Shown piece after piece: positions 32,313-40,784 of a DNA stretch of 64,000 nt. The DNA lies in NCBI RefSeq assembly GCF_013409065.1, contig NZ_JACBZP010000001.1, forward strand, positions 1,426,001-1,490,000, written 5' to 3'. The position numbers and the translations under genes were made by a program. The notes beneath the pieces were generated by a model, which worked only from the letters and a program-made list of their open reading frames with translations, searched no databases and was not told the origin of the DNA. Every line of letters starts with the position of its first letter. The first letter of the stretch is position 1. Origin of the DNA: Spelaeicoccus albus. GTDB taxonomy: Bacteria; Actinomycetota; Actinomycetes; Actinomycetales; Brevibacteriaceae.

Positions 32313-33436
32313 AAATCACAGCAGTCGACGTGTGGGTAGTTAACCTTCCCCTCACCAATCCGTTCACCAGTTCATTTGAAACCAAGACCGGCGAAACGCG
32401 CACCATCGTGCGAATCCGCACCGATGCAGGCGTCGAGGGGTGGGGAGAAACGATGTGGGGCCGGCCGGTTGCCGCCATCGTGCGCGAACTCGCAGACGGA
32501 CTCATCGGCAGTAGCCCGTTTGATTTGTCCGCTTTTCACCAGCGCGTTCACATGACGCCGTTCTTTCACGGGTATCTCGGGTACGCAGCGATTGCCGCGA
32601 TCGACGTCGCGTGCTGGGACACGATTGGCAAAGCCACAACCACGCCAGTGACCGATTTGCTTGGCGGACGAGTTCGGGACGAAGTGCCGATCACCGCGCT
32701 CATCACGCGCGCCGATGCCACATCGGCAACTGACAGCGACCGACCCGCGGCCCTGGCGGAATATGCAGCCGAGGTCGTCGACAAGGGCGGATTCCAAGCG
32801 GTCAAGTTAAAGGGAACAGCCGACACGTGGGGCGATGTCGCGATTTTGCAGGCCATCCGCTCACGCCTTCCGAACATCGACCTTCGCGTCGACCCCAATG
32901 CAGCGTGGACGGTGCCCGAATCCGTGCGAGCCGGCATCGTGCTCGAAGAACTAAACCTGGAATATCTGGAAGATCCATGCATCGGTATCGACGGGATGAG
33001 GCAGGTTCATGAAAAGGTGCGAATTCCGCTCTGCACCAACATGTGTGTCGTCCGGTTCGAGGAATTTGCTCCGGCCGTACGGCTCGGCGCCGTCGACATC
33101 ATCCACGGGGACGTTTATAAGTGGGGAGGCGTTTCGGCGACCAAGGCGCTCGCAGCGCATTGCGATACGTTCGGGCTCGGGATGAACCTGCACAGTGGAG
33201 GCGAACTTGGAATCGCCACCGCCGCTCATCTCGCCGTTGTTGCCAGCACCCCCATCCTCGACCGCGCAATCGACAGCATGTATTACCTGCACGACGGCGA
33301 TATAGTCGACCCGCTCACGCTGACGGACGGCAAGCTTCAAGTGCCCGACGGTCCCGGCCTGGGAGTCACGATAGACGAAGACAAGTTGGCATACTACGCA
33401 CACTTGAACGACGAGCAAGGCGACCTGACGAAATAG
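32309..33436 (+). CDS. enolase-superfamily (mandelate racemase/glucarate dehydratase-like) enzyme
   Basis: 375 residues. N-terminal capping domain to ~125, then a TIM barrel. The KxK pair is Lys166/Lys168 (AVKLKG). Metal ligands are the Asp in RVDPNAAW (~195), the Glu in YLEDP (~220) and probably the Asn in CTNMC (~243), a glucarate-dehydratase-like trait. The general acid/base pair would be Asp in HGDVYKW (~267) and His in NLHSGGELG (~294). It probably abstracts a proton alpha to a carboxylate and eliminates water or racemises. Coupled with the creatininase gene, it may act on the acid released. Confidence 0.88.
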   Translation: MKITAVDVWVVNLPLTNPFTSSFETKTGETRTIVRIRTDAGVEGWGETMWGRPVAAIVRELADGLIGSSPFDLSAFHQRVHMTPFFHGYLGYAAIAAIDVACWDTIGKATTTPVTDLLGGRVRDEVPITALITRADATSATDSDRPAALAEYAAEVVDKGGFQAVKLKGTADTWGDVAILQAIRSRLPNIDLRVDPNAAWTVPESVRAGIVLEELNLEYLEDPCIGIDGMRQVHEKVRIPLCTNMCVVRFEEFAPAVRLGAVDIIHGDVYKWGGVSATKALAAHCDTFGLGMNLHSGGELGIATAAHLAVVASTPILDRAIDSMYYLHDGDIVDPLTLTDGKLQVPDGPGLGVTIDEDKLAYYAHLNDEQGDLTK

Positions 33437-33438
33437 GC

Positions 33439-33454
33439 ATCGAAAAATTTCGAT
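33439..33454. terminator. AT-rich hairpin after the enolase gene
   Basis: ATCGAAA-AA-TTTCGAT begins three bases after the stop codon, flanked by GC and GC on the outside. It may be a weak terminator or an operator. The remaining 33455-33646 gap before the PucR gene shows no recognisable element. Confidence 0.3.
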
Positions 33455-33646
33455 TGCCCTCCTGCGGAAAACGCACCGTCGGCGGAGACTTCATAGCGTG
33501 CTGTGCGTCGGAGCTAGTCTTCCTCGACCAAATCGGCAAAAATAGGATAGAGGTGAACAACGTACGATCTATTCGGCACGCCGCCGTGTTCCTTTCCGGG
33601 CACGCAATCATTCAATTGGCTTTTGGCCGCGATCAGCGTTTTTGTA

Positions 33647-34888
33647 ATGGAAAATCCGTCCGTCGACAATGTCAGCGACATGCACGAGCTCGTGGAAACC
33701 TTGAGCCGTACACTCGAGGTTCCCGTCGAGTTGACGACTCAGTCGTTGCTCGGACTTGCTCGTAGCGCATACTTTGACACGAGCTTCGATGACCCCGACT
33801 CGGCGATCATGAATCCACAACGTCGAGTGGGCGCTACAAGTGAAAATCCGGCGTCGTTGGAACCGATTCGTATTCCTCAGGTCAAAGAAATTGGGTTACC
33901 GACAGCATGGGTCGTACCTCTGGTCGCTTACGACGACTCGATCAGATACTTGTGGTTGCTAGACGTCAATGAACGGCTGAAGCAAGGCGACATCGATTAC
34001 GCCAAGACCGTTGGAACCGCAATCGTACGGACCTTAGGGGCGGTCCCCGACGCGAATGAAACTTTTCTATTGGGGCAATCCGACAACTTCCCGATGCTGG
34101 TCACGGGATCAATGCAAAATAGACAGAACCTACTTGAGGAGCTTGTTGCCGATCAGAGCTTACGCCACGATGACGCCTTTTTTGCGCTCGCCGTCGCAGT
34201 TCACGGCGAGGACAACCGGGCGAGCCCTCAACAGCGTGACTGGGAATTGAATGCCTTAATACGACGAGTTCGGGATCAATACCCGGCTGAGCGGACCATC
34301 GTCGGTAAATCCGAAGGAAGCTATGTCATTCTTCACGCGCCCTTTGCGAATGAAGACAAGACAGCGCGCGCCGAAGAGCTTTCCGTCGTCCTTCGAGACG
34401 GCTTGTACAGAGCCTTTGAATCCTCGGGAACTGTGAGATGGATCGTCGGAGTGAGCGGAACCATCTGCTCTTTCAGGTCAGCCGGTGACGCTATCCGCCA
34501 GGCTCTGGGCGCCACGCACATCGGTAGCAGACTTGGCTGGGCATCCCGCACCGTCTACTGGGATCGTCTCGGGCACTTCCGCACGTTATCGGCGCTCCCG
34601 GAGAACGTACTTGAGTCCGATCTTGTATCGGAACCATTGCGGCGGTTTCTCACCGACGACGTCCATCGTGAACTTGTCGATACATTGACTAGCTTTCTGG
34701 ACAACAACGGTAGCGTCAAGGCAGTCGCGGCTGAACTGTACCTCCACCGTGCCAGCGTCTATCACCGCGTCCGTCGAATCGAGCAGTTGTTGCACGTCGA
34801 CCTCGCCAATGGCACAGATCGTCTCGAACTTCACCTCTCGGTGATGGCCTGGCGACTGCTTCAAAGCGCCAACGAAGGATCCGGCTAG
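33647..34888 (+). CDS. PucR/CdaR-family transcriptional regulator
   Basis: 413 residues. The C-terminal PucR helix-turn-helix is clear (about 345-405: LVDTLTSFLDNNGSVKAVAAELYLHRASVYHRVRRIEQLL). A GGDEF-like central region (VRWIVGVSGTICSFRSAGDAIRQAL) precedes it and an N-terminal ligand domain precedes that. PucR regulators activate purine, polyamine or sugar-acid catabolism. The ATG at 33647 is used; an in-frame TTG at 33623 would add 8 residues and neither has a clear ribosome site. It heads the cluster running to 44940, and a perfect palindrome follows it at 34889-34906. Confidence 0.88.
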   Translation: MENPSVDNVSDMHELVETLSRTLEVPVELTTQSLLGLARSAYFDTSFDDPDSAIMNPQRRVGATSENPASLEPIRIPQVKEIGLPTAWVVPLVAYDDSIRYLWLLDVNERLKQGDIDYAKTVGTAIVRTLGAVPDANETFLLGQSDNFPMLVTGSMQNRQNLLEELVADQSLRHDDAFFALAVAVHGEDNRASPQQRDWELNALIRRVRDQYPAERTIVGKSEGSYVILHAPFANEDKTARAEELSVVLRDGLYRAFESSGTVRWIVGVSGTICSFRSAGDAIRQALGATHIGSRLGWASRTVYWDRLGHFRTLSALPENVLESDLVSEPLRRFLTDDVHRELVDTLTSFLDNNGSVKAVAAELYLHRASVYHRVRRIEQLLHVDLANGTDRLELHLSVMAWRLLQSANEGSG

Positions 34889-34906
34889 ATTCGACACTTG
34901 TCGAAT
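34889..34906. promoter_or_regulatory. perfect palindrome, PucR operator candidate
   Basis: ATTCGACA-CT-TGTCGAAT has perfect 8-base arms. It begins directly after the PucR stop and lies 71 bases before the kinase-like gene, where an activator site for the catabolic genes would sit. It resembles a dimer site; no second copy was found in the window. Confidence 0.55.
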
Positions 34907-34976
34907 GCATTTCGTGAACGCGCCCAATAGCGTCAAAGCAACAACGTGAGCAAACTGACAAAATTGGGGACGTTTC

Positions 34977-36167
34977 GTGGTGAGCGACATCGGCGAGCAC
35001 GAGCTCAGCCCGCCTCAGATCGGTATTCTTACCGAGGATATGTACGGCGCGCTCGCGGTCGCGGGACGGCTGCAGCAGCGCGGGCTGACGGTGCAAATTG
35101 CCCGCACCGACAACTCGCCGGCCGCCCGCGCTCAAGCAGTGGTGGTCGACGCTGATCTGCGATCGCACGCCGAAGACCCCGTCGGGCACAGTTCTCGATG
35201 GGCTCAGTGGCTTCGAGAACAAGGCTGCCGCCGGATAGAGCAACGTATTGAGCCGACGTTGCGTGGAAATCCTTCCGCCCTTCTTCACGGAATGGTTGCG
35301 GGAAGCGGAATGAAACGACCGATCACAATAGCGTCCACTGCGTACCCTTCCGCGGGAAATGTATGTATCGACGGACGGCAGCGCTCGCCGGTGGCAGCCA
35401 ACCAGCGCGGAAGCTTGGTAAGCCAAGCACTCTTCAACAACTCCGAGAGCCACGTTGTTGATCTCGACACCATTAATCAGGGCGCAGAATACGTTCGGTC
35501 AGTTATCGACGAACGAATAAGCTCCGGGATCAGAAACTTTGTGCTGGACGCCGCAAACGAAGCGCAGGTGCGAACGGGAGCCGTCGTCGCAGAGCACTTG
35601 CTCGCCGATGGGTACGAGATGCTAACTACCACGAGCGGCTCGTGGCTCAGATACTACCCAGACGTTGGAGCGGACGGGTTTGTAATCGTCGCAGTGTCGA
35701 GCCGCAATGATTTTGGTGACCGCCAGCTGAAGCAGGTCTCTGCGAGTTTTGGTGATGAAGGCGTTGTGCTGTCCTCCGACGAAATTATCGACAGTACCGA
35801 CGAGCACCTAATAAATCTCTTGTCCAAATTCCGCGTGATAGCGCTCGAATCGGCGTGGAAAGTCACTGAGGAACTAAGCACGACGTCGGCCACGACTGGC
35901 CGAGCGGTTCGAGCTCTGCTTGACGCATCTCTTCACGCCCGCAATCCATGCCTCGGGGTCGTCGTCAGTGGCGGCTACACCGCTGCGGAAGTCATTGATC
36001 GGCTAAGCGTAGAAACTCTTCGGCCGGGAAATGAGTTGGAGCCTCTTTGTCCGGTCGTACGAATTAGCGGCGGACCGTTCGACGGGATGGCAGTTATTTC
36101 AAAAGGTAGCTTCGTGGGTTCGGACAATACGCTCGTCAGACTTGTTCGGCGGCTAATTGGGAGTTAA
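34977..36167 (+). CDS. four-carbon acid sugar kinase-like protein (DUF1537), divergent
   Basis: 396 residues, slightly short for the family. The C-terminal nucleotide-binding domain is recognisable: VVVSGGYTAAEVI (about 328-340), then GNELEPLCPVVRISGGPFDGMAVISKGSFVGSDNTLVRLV. The N-terminal substrate domain should start with DDLTGA; here it reads EDMYGALAVAG (20-30), and the ATP-loop Asp in GGDTA is Tyr. Family members phosphorylate erythronate, threonate and similar acids. With both motifs altered, substrate or activity may differ. GTG 34977 is taken as start; GTG 34980 is equally possible. Confidence 0.72.
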   Translation: MVSDIGEHELSPPQIGILTEDMYGALAVAGRLQQRGLTVQIARTDNSPAARAQAVVVDADLRSHAEDPVGHSSRWAQWLREQGCRRIEQRIEPTLRGNPSALLHGMVAGSGMKRPITIASTAYPSAGNVCIDGRQRSPVAANQRGSLVSQALFNNSESHVVDLDTINQGAEYVRSVIDERISSGIRNFVLDAANEAQVRTGAVVAEHLLADGYEMLTTTSGSWLRYYPDVGADGFVIVAVSSRNDFGDRQLKQVSASFGDEGVVLSSDEIIDSTDEHLINLLSKFRVIALESAWKVTEELSTTSATTGRAVRALLDASLHARNPCLGVVVSGGYTAAEVIDRLSVETLRPGNELEPLCPVVRISGGPFDGMAVISKGSFVGSDNTLVRLVRRLIGS

Positions 36168-36234
36168 TTAAGGTATCAAATGCTGTGATCAAGAAAAATT
36201 GAATACGATATTCCAAAAATCAAGGAGTAGAAAA

Positions 36235-36816
36235 ATTAACACGGTTAAAATAGTGCCAGGTAAAACTGCTCTCGTGCTTATCGATATGCAAAATGCTGTT
36301 AATAGACACGCGGCCGAGCCACATTCAGCCGTCGACGTAATAGCGCGAGTCGGCACATTGGTTGATCAAGCACGGATCGTTGGTATTCTGCCCATATTCG
36401 TCCGTACAAGTTTCCTAAATGACGAATCGGATGCGCTCCGGCAAACCATCGATCAGGAACGTCCCAGGAAGCCGGAGCGCCCTGCGGGATGGGACCAGAT
36501 TGTCGACGAACTCCGTCCTAAACCGACCGAGCCCGTCGTGATCAAGCGTAGCTGGAACGCGTTTTTCGGCTCCGATCTCGACCTTCAACTACGGCGGCAC
36601 GGTGTAACGACGATCATATTCGCGGGGATTTCCACTAACTTCGGAGTTGAGGGAACTGCGCGATCTGCGTACGACCGAGGCTTTGAGATTGTTTTTGTTG
36701 AAGATGCGATGGCGTCCAATACCAAGGAAAACCACGAATTCGCTGTTAGGAAGATATTTCCAATGCTGGGCCGGGTGCGTTCACTCGAAACCGTACTCGC
36801 GTCGATTCGCAACTAA
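36235..36816 (+). CDS. isochorismatase-like hydrolase with Gly in place of the catalytic Cys
   Basis: 193 residues if started at the ATT at 36235, which is the only codon well spaced (7 bases) from AAGGAG at 36222-36227. An upstream TTG at 36199 has only a weak site and adds 12 basic residues; GTG 36253 is too far. Asp17 (LVLIDMQNAV) and Lys104 (VVIKRSWNAFFGSDL) of the usual Asp-Lys-Cys triad are present, but the Cys position in GISTNFGVEGTA is Gly137. EntB and PhzD, which hydrolyse the enol ether of isochorismate, also lack the Cys, so a Cys-based amidase (nicotinamidase, N-carbamoylsarcosine type) is unlikely. A few close relatives also have ATNFGVE. Confidence 0.82.
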   Translation: MNTVKIVPGKTALVLIDMQNAVNRHAAEPHSAVDVIARVGTLVDQARIVGILPIFVRTSFLNDESDALRQTIDQERPRKPERPAGWDQIVDELRPKPTEPVVIKRSWNAFFGSDLDLQLRRHGVTTIIFAGISTNFGVEGTARSAYDRGFEIVFVEDAMASNTKENHEFAVRKIFPMLGRVRSLETVLASIRN

Positions 36817-36860
36817 TTTTACAATAACGACAAATCTCTAATCGCTGATGAGGATAAGGT

Positions 36861-37973
36861 ATGAATACTGTTGATGAACACGCTGCATCATCGTCGATAG
36901 CCGACGATAGGTATCGGACATCCGAGAAATACACGACCCTGGTCGGTGTTACTAACGCAGCCGAAAAACAGCTTTCCCCCATGCTGTGGAATTACCTATG
37001 GTGCGGGACGGGTGACGAAAACACTCGAGTCCGCAACACCGCCATGTTTGATGAGTATCAATATGAAGCTCCGTTGTTCGCCGGAATCACCAATCCGCGA
37101 ACCAATACGAAGTTTCTGGACATCGAACTGAGCTTTCCGCTGTTCACGGCTCCTTTCGGCCAAGAAGCGGTCTTTCACCCGGAAGGGCACCGTGCAGTTG
37201 GGCGCGCCGCCGAGAAAGTCGGCGTCAGCCAGATGGTCCCGGTGGCTGCCTCTCACACATTGGAAGATGTCGCATCCAGCTCGTCGTGCGCAAGCATCTA
37301 CCAGATGACCTTCGTCGGTGAAGAATCCGATGTGCTGGACATGATCGATCGTGCCAAAGCCGCCGGCTACAGGTATATCTGCGCCACTTACTCGCCCATT
37401 CGGCAGTGGCGCGAGCGGCTACGGGAAGATCGATTTGTTGCTCGCGGTGTTCCTGACCACGCCAATTTCGGGCCGGGGCTTTCCAACCCTGCGGCGATTA
37501 AAGAGTTGATCGACTTCACCGAGCCGCGGTGGACGTGGGAACAGGCCGCGAACGTCATCAAGAAGTCGAGCCTGCCGGTCATCGTCAAGGGCGTACACAG
37601 CGTCAAGGACGCCAAGAGATCGCTGGACGCGGGTGCGGCCGGCCTCTACGTCTCAAACTACGGTGGCCGCACTTTGGACCGGACGGCGTCAACGATCGAG
37701 GTTCTTCCAGAAATTCGGAAGGCGGTCGGCCCCGACATTCCGATTGTCCTTGACTCGGGTGTTCGTCGAGGCAGCGACATTGCCACGGCTGTAGCGCTTG
37801 GGGCCAATGCGGTCGCCATCGGCCGGTTGACGGCCCTCGGACTCGCTGCAGACGGCGAATACGGGGTTCAAAGGGTACTCGAAATTCTCAAAGAGGAGTT
37901 CTGGACGACACTCGGCCACCTTGGGTGCTCGACAGTCGATGAACTCTCATCGGACATTTTTCGACAGCAGTGA
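36861..37973 (+). CDS. alpha-hydroxy-acid oxidase-like FMN protein with His-to-Tyr change at the active site
   Basis: 370 residues in the glycolate oxidase/lactate monooxygenase family. The FMN barrel is visible: PLFTAPFGQEAVFHPEG, IVKGVHSVKDAKRSLDAGAAG with Lys243, and LDSGVRRGSDIATAVALGANAVAIGR near the end. The catalytic base normally sits in SNHGGRQLD; here it reads SNYGGRTLD, so the His is Tyr267 while the substrate Arg is kept. Without the His, normal hydride or carbanion chemistry on 2-hydroxy acids is doubtful. AGGATAAGG precedes the ATG. It lies 44 bases after the isochorismatase-like gene. Confidence 0.85.
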   Translation: MNTVDEHAASSSIADDRYRTSEKYTTLVGVTNAAEKQLSPMLWNYLWCGTGDENTRVRNTAMFDEYQYEAPLFAGITNPRTNTKFLDIELSFPLFTAPFGQEAVFHPEGHRAVGRAAEKVGVSQMVPVAASHTLEDVASSSSCASIYQMTFVGEESDVLDMIDRAKAAGYRYICATYSPIRQWRERLREDRFVARGVPDHANFGPGLSNPAAIKELIDFTEPRWTWEQAANVIKKSSLPVIVKGVHSVKDAKRSLDAGAAGLYVSNYGGRTLDRTASTIEVLPEIRKAVGPDIPIVLDSGVRRGSDIATAVALGANAVAIGRLTALGLAADGEYGVQRVLEILKEEFWTTLGHLGCSTVDELSSDIFRQQ

Positions 37974-38003
37974 TCATCTCAACGTAGAGAAGGCAGGCAA
38001 ACC

Positions 38004-39725
38004 GTGAACCACCAAAAAACAGGGCGAGCAGTGGCCGTTGTAGCGGCACTAGGGCTGATGTTGAGCGGGTGTCAGGGCGGAACGAACAAAGCAGCGGAGT
38101 CCGACGGCAACCGCGTCACCGGCAAGAATCTCAATACAATCAACTCGGCGGCCGTGAAGTCCGGTACGGGCGAAGTCACAATGGCGATCGGCAAAACGAT
38201 CCCGAACTGGAACACTCTGACGATCGCGGGAGATGTCTCCGAGACGGTCTGGGTGACTTCCGCACTGTACCCATCGGTCTTCAACACTGAGCCGGACGCC
38301 AAAACGATCAAGTTGAACAAAGACCTGATCAAGAGTGCAAAGGTGATCAAGCAAGACCCGACCACCATTCGCTATCAGATCCAGAAGGACGCCGTGTGGT
38401 CCGACGGTGTGCCGATCAACGCCGATGACTTTATCTATCAATGGAAGGTGCTCAACAAGAAAGATTGTCCGAATTGTCAGATTCGCGATGCGGGCGGGTT
38501 CGACAAGGTGGCAAAAATTGAGTCCACCGACAACAAGAAGACCGTCACTGTCACCATGAAGGAAAACTATTCCGAATGGCAGCAGTTGTTTCAGCGACTG
38601 TTGCCAGCCCATATCGCCAAGAAGGCCGGAAGCTTGGCCCAGAGTTTCAATGAATATTTCGTGAAAAACACTCCCAAATTCTCGGGAGGTCCATTTATTA
38701 TTTCGGACGCGGTGAAGAACCAGTCGGTAACTCTCACTCCGAACCCGAAATGGTACGGTAAGAAACCGAATCTAAAAAAGGTTACGTTTCGGATGATTAC
38801 GGATGCTCAACAAGTTCCGACCGCATTGCGTAATGACGAAGTTCAAGTGATATATCCACAGCCCCAGGTCGACCTGCTTCAGTCGGTGAAGGAGATGCAA
38901 GGCCAGGGCATCAAATACCAAATGAACAAGTCCCTCGTATTCGAAACTTTCACGTTAAACCTTTCGAACTCACTTCTGAAAAATCGAGTAGTACGTCGAG
39001 CCTTGTACACTGCGCTCGACACGAAGCAGATGGTGGCTAAAACTGCCGGCCAGTTGGACCCTTCCCTCAAACCACTGCAGTCGTTGATGATCTTGGCAAA
39101 TCAAGATGGCTACGAGCCGAAGGCCGGCAAGCTCGGATTCGGCGAAGGCGCGGTCAAGCGAGCCACGAGCATGCTGAAAGACGCGGGTTACAAGATCGTC
39201 GATGGGAAGCTCATGGAGCCCAATGGATCAAAGGCTCCGGCGCTACGGCTCGTCTACACGGCCGGTAACCCCACGAGGCAAGCCGAGTGCGAAATTTTGG
39301 CCGCTGTCGGCAAAAAGCTGGGCTTGAAATTGAATATCGAAACCACCGATTCTCTCGGTGACACCATTGCGGAAAACGGAAAGTATGGTTATGACATCGT
39401 CGTAGCGGGATATACGGGTGCACCGTTTTACGCTTCGAATGCGTCGAAACGCTGGACAACTGGAACTGGATATAACGAGCACTATTCCAATTCGAAAGTT
39501 GACAAACTGGTGAACCAGGCGCTCCAGGCAAAAAGCCGAGACGAAGCGATTAAGCTGATCAATGAAGCCGACCAGCAGGTCATGAGCGATGTGTACATGA
39601 TCCCGCTCTATCAAATGCCCTCTCTAATCGCGTATGCGGGCAAATACGGAAACATCCGGGACAACCCGAGCATTACGGGACCGACGTACAACATCCAAGA
39701 CTGGGGAATTCGGAAGGACCAGTAA
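38004..39725 (+). CDS. ABC substrate-binding lipoprotein, family 5 (Opp type)
   Basis: 573 residues. Signal with lipobox LSGC (Cys23). Family 5 features include YQIQKDAVWSDGVPINADDFIYQWKV and, near the C-terminus, KLINEADQQVMSDVYMIPLYQMP. These proteins usually carry peptides but also opines, nickel chelates and plant-derived solutes. The GTG at 38004 is preceded by AGAAGG. The gene opens the transport half of the PucR cluster. Confidence 0.9.
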   Translation: MNHQKTGRAVAVVAALGLMLSGCQGGTNKAAESDGNRVTGKNLNTINSAAVKSGTGEVTMAIGKTIPNWNTLTIAGDVSETVWVTSALYPSVFNTEPDAKTIKLNKDLIKSAKVIKQDPTTIRYQIQKDAVWSDGVPINADDFIYQWKVLNKKDCPNCQIRDAGGFDKVAKIESTDNKKTVTVTMKENYSEWQQLFQRLLPAHIAKKAGSLAQSFNEYFVKNTPKFSGGPFIISDAVKNQSVTLTPNPKWYGKKPNLKKVTFRMITDAQQVPTALRNDEVQVIYPQPQVDLLQSVKEMQGQGIKYQMNKSLVFETFTLNLSNSLLKNRVVRRALYTALDTKQMVAKTAGQLDPSLKPLQSLMILANQDGYEPKAGKLGFGEGAVKRATSMLKDAGYKIVDGKLMEPNGSKAPALRLVYTAGNPTRQAECEILAAVGKKLGLKLNIETTDSLGDTIAENGKYGYDIVVAGYTGAPFYASNASKRWTTGTGYNEHYSNSKVDKLVNQALQAKSRDEAIKLINEADQQVMSDVYMIPLYQMPSLIAYAGKYGNIRDNPSITGPTYNIQDWGIRKDQ

Positions 39726-39798
39726 ACATCGAGCCCGGAGCCGTGGCGGGCCAACCGCCCGGCTCCGGGATCTCGCTCGAGATCAAAGGTTAAAGCAC

Positions 39799-40761
39799 AT
39801 GTTGCGCTACATCGCCCGCCGAGTCGCGATCGCCATTCCCATGCTTCTCGTCGCGTCATTCGCCATGTTCTCTCTCATCGCATTGTCGGGTGATCCGCTG
39901 GCGCAAATTAAGGCGACCGACCCGCCGCCTCCACCGTCCTCCATCAAGTCGCTCGAACACCAGCTCGGCTTGGATAAGCCGTTCTTAATCCGTTACGTCC
40001 TGTGGTTGATCGGATTCGTCCACGGCGATTTCGGGCAGTCGATCCAAAATATCGACATCTCGAGTCAACTGGCATCCAGGCTGGGTACGAGCATGCGGCT
40101 GATCATCGGAGCAATCGTGCTTGCCGCCGTGTTGGCCATTCTGGTCGGTGTAGTCAGTGCCCTTCGGCAATACGGCAGCCTGGACAACGTTTTGAGCATA
40201 ATCGTATTCGTGGCGCTGGCTGTTCCCGTGTTCTGGTTGGGAGCTCTGTTGAAGAACTGGGCAGTTTCTTTGAACGAATCAGTCGGCGCGACGATTTTTT
40301 ATACGGTTGGCGACGGAGCTCATTCGGGAGTGACGGGTATCGCCATCCTGGGGTTCATGATATTGCCGGTTATTGCCTTGACCGCGAACATCTTTGCGTC
40401 CTGGAGCCGCTACGTGCGCGCGTCGATGATTGAAGTTCTCGATGCCGACTACATGAAACTCGCCAGGGCCAAAGGGCTGCGCAAATACCAAGCAGTGTGG
40501 CGGCACGGCCTTCGTAACGCATTAGTGCCGTTCGTGACCATCGTTGCACTGGACTTCAGCTCTTTAGTTGGCGGCGCGGTCGTCACGGAGACGGTATTTC
40601 AGTGGCGCGGGATGGGCGATTTCCTATTGTCTGCAATTCGCAATCTCGATGTGAACATCATCATGGCCTGGTTGATGATATTCGCCAGTGCGACGATTCT
40701 ATTGAATCTCCTTGCGGACATCGTTTACGGCTTCCTCGATCCTCGAATCTCCCATTCGTAA
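39799..40761 (+). CDS. ABC permease, DppB-like
   Basis: 320 residues, six hydrophobic segments, LSGDPLAQIKATDPPPPPSSIKSLEHQLGLDKP near the start and the coupling loop EVLDADYMKLARAKGLRKYQAVWRHGLRNALVPFVT. AAAGG lies about 10 bases before the ATG at 39799. First channel subunit of the importer; 73 bases separate it from the binding-protein gene. Confidence 0.9.
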   Translation: MLRYIARRVAIAIPMLLVASFAMFSLIALSGDPLAQIKATDPPPPPSSIKSLEHQLGLDKPFLIRYVLWLIGFVHGDFGQSIQNIDISSQLASRLGTSMRLIIGAIVLAAVLAILVGVVSALRQYGSLDNVLSIIVFVALAVPVFWLGALLKNWAVSLNESVGATIFYTVGDGAHSGVTGIAILGFMILPVIALTANIFASWSRYVRASMIEVLDADYMKLARAKGLRKYQAVWRHGLRNALVPFVTIVALDFSSLVGGAVVTETVFQWRGMGDFLLSAIRNLDVNIIMAWLMIFASATILLNLLADIVYGFLDPRISHS

Positions 40762-40784
40762 CTGCCGGTAAGGAAGATGACCTG

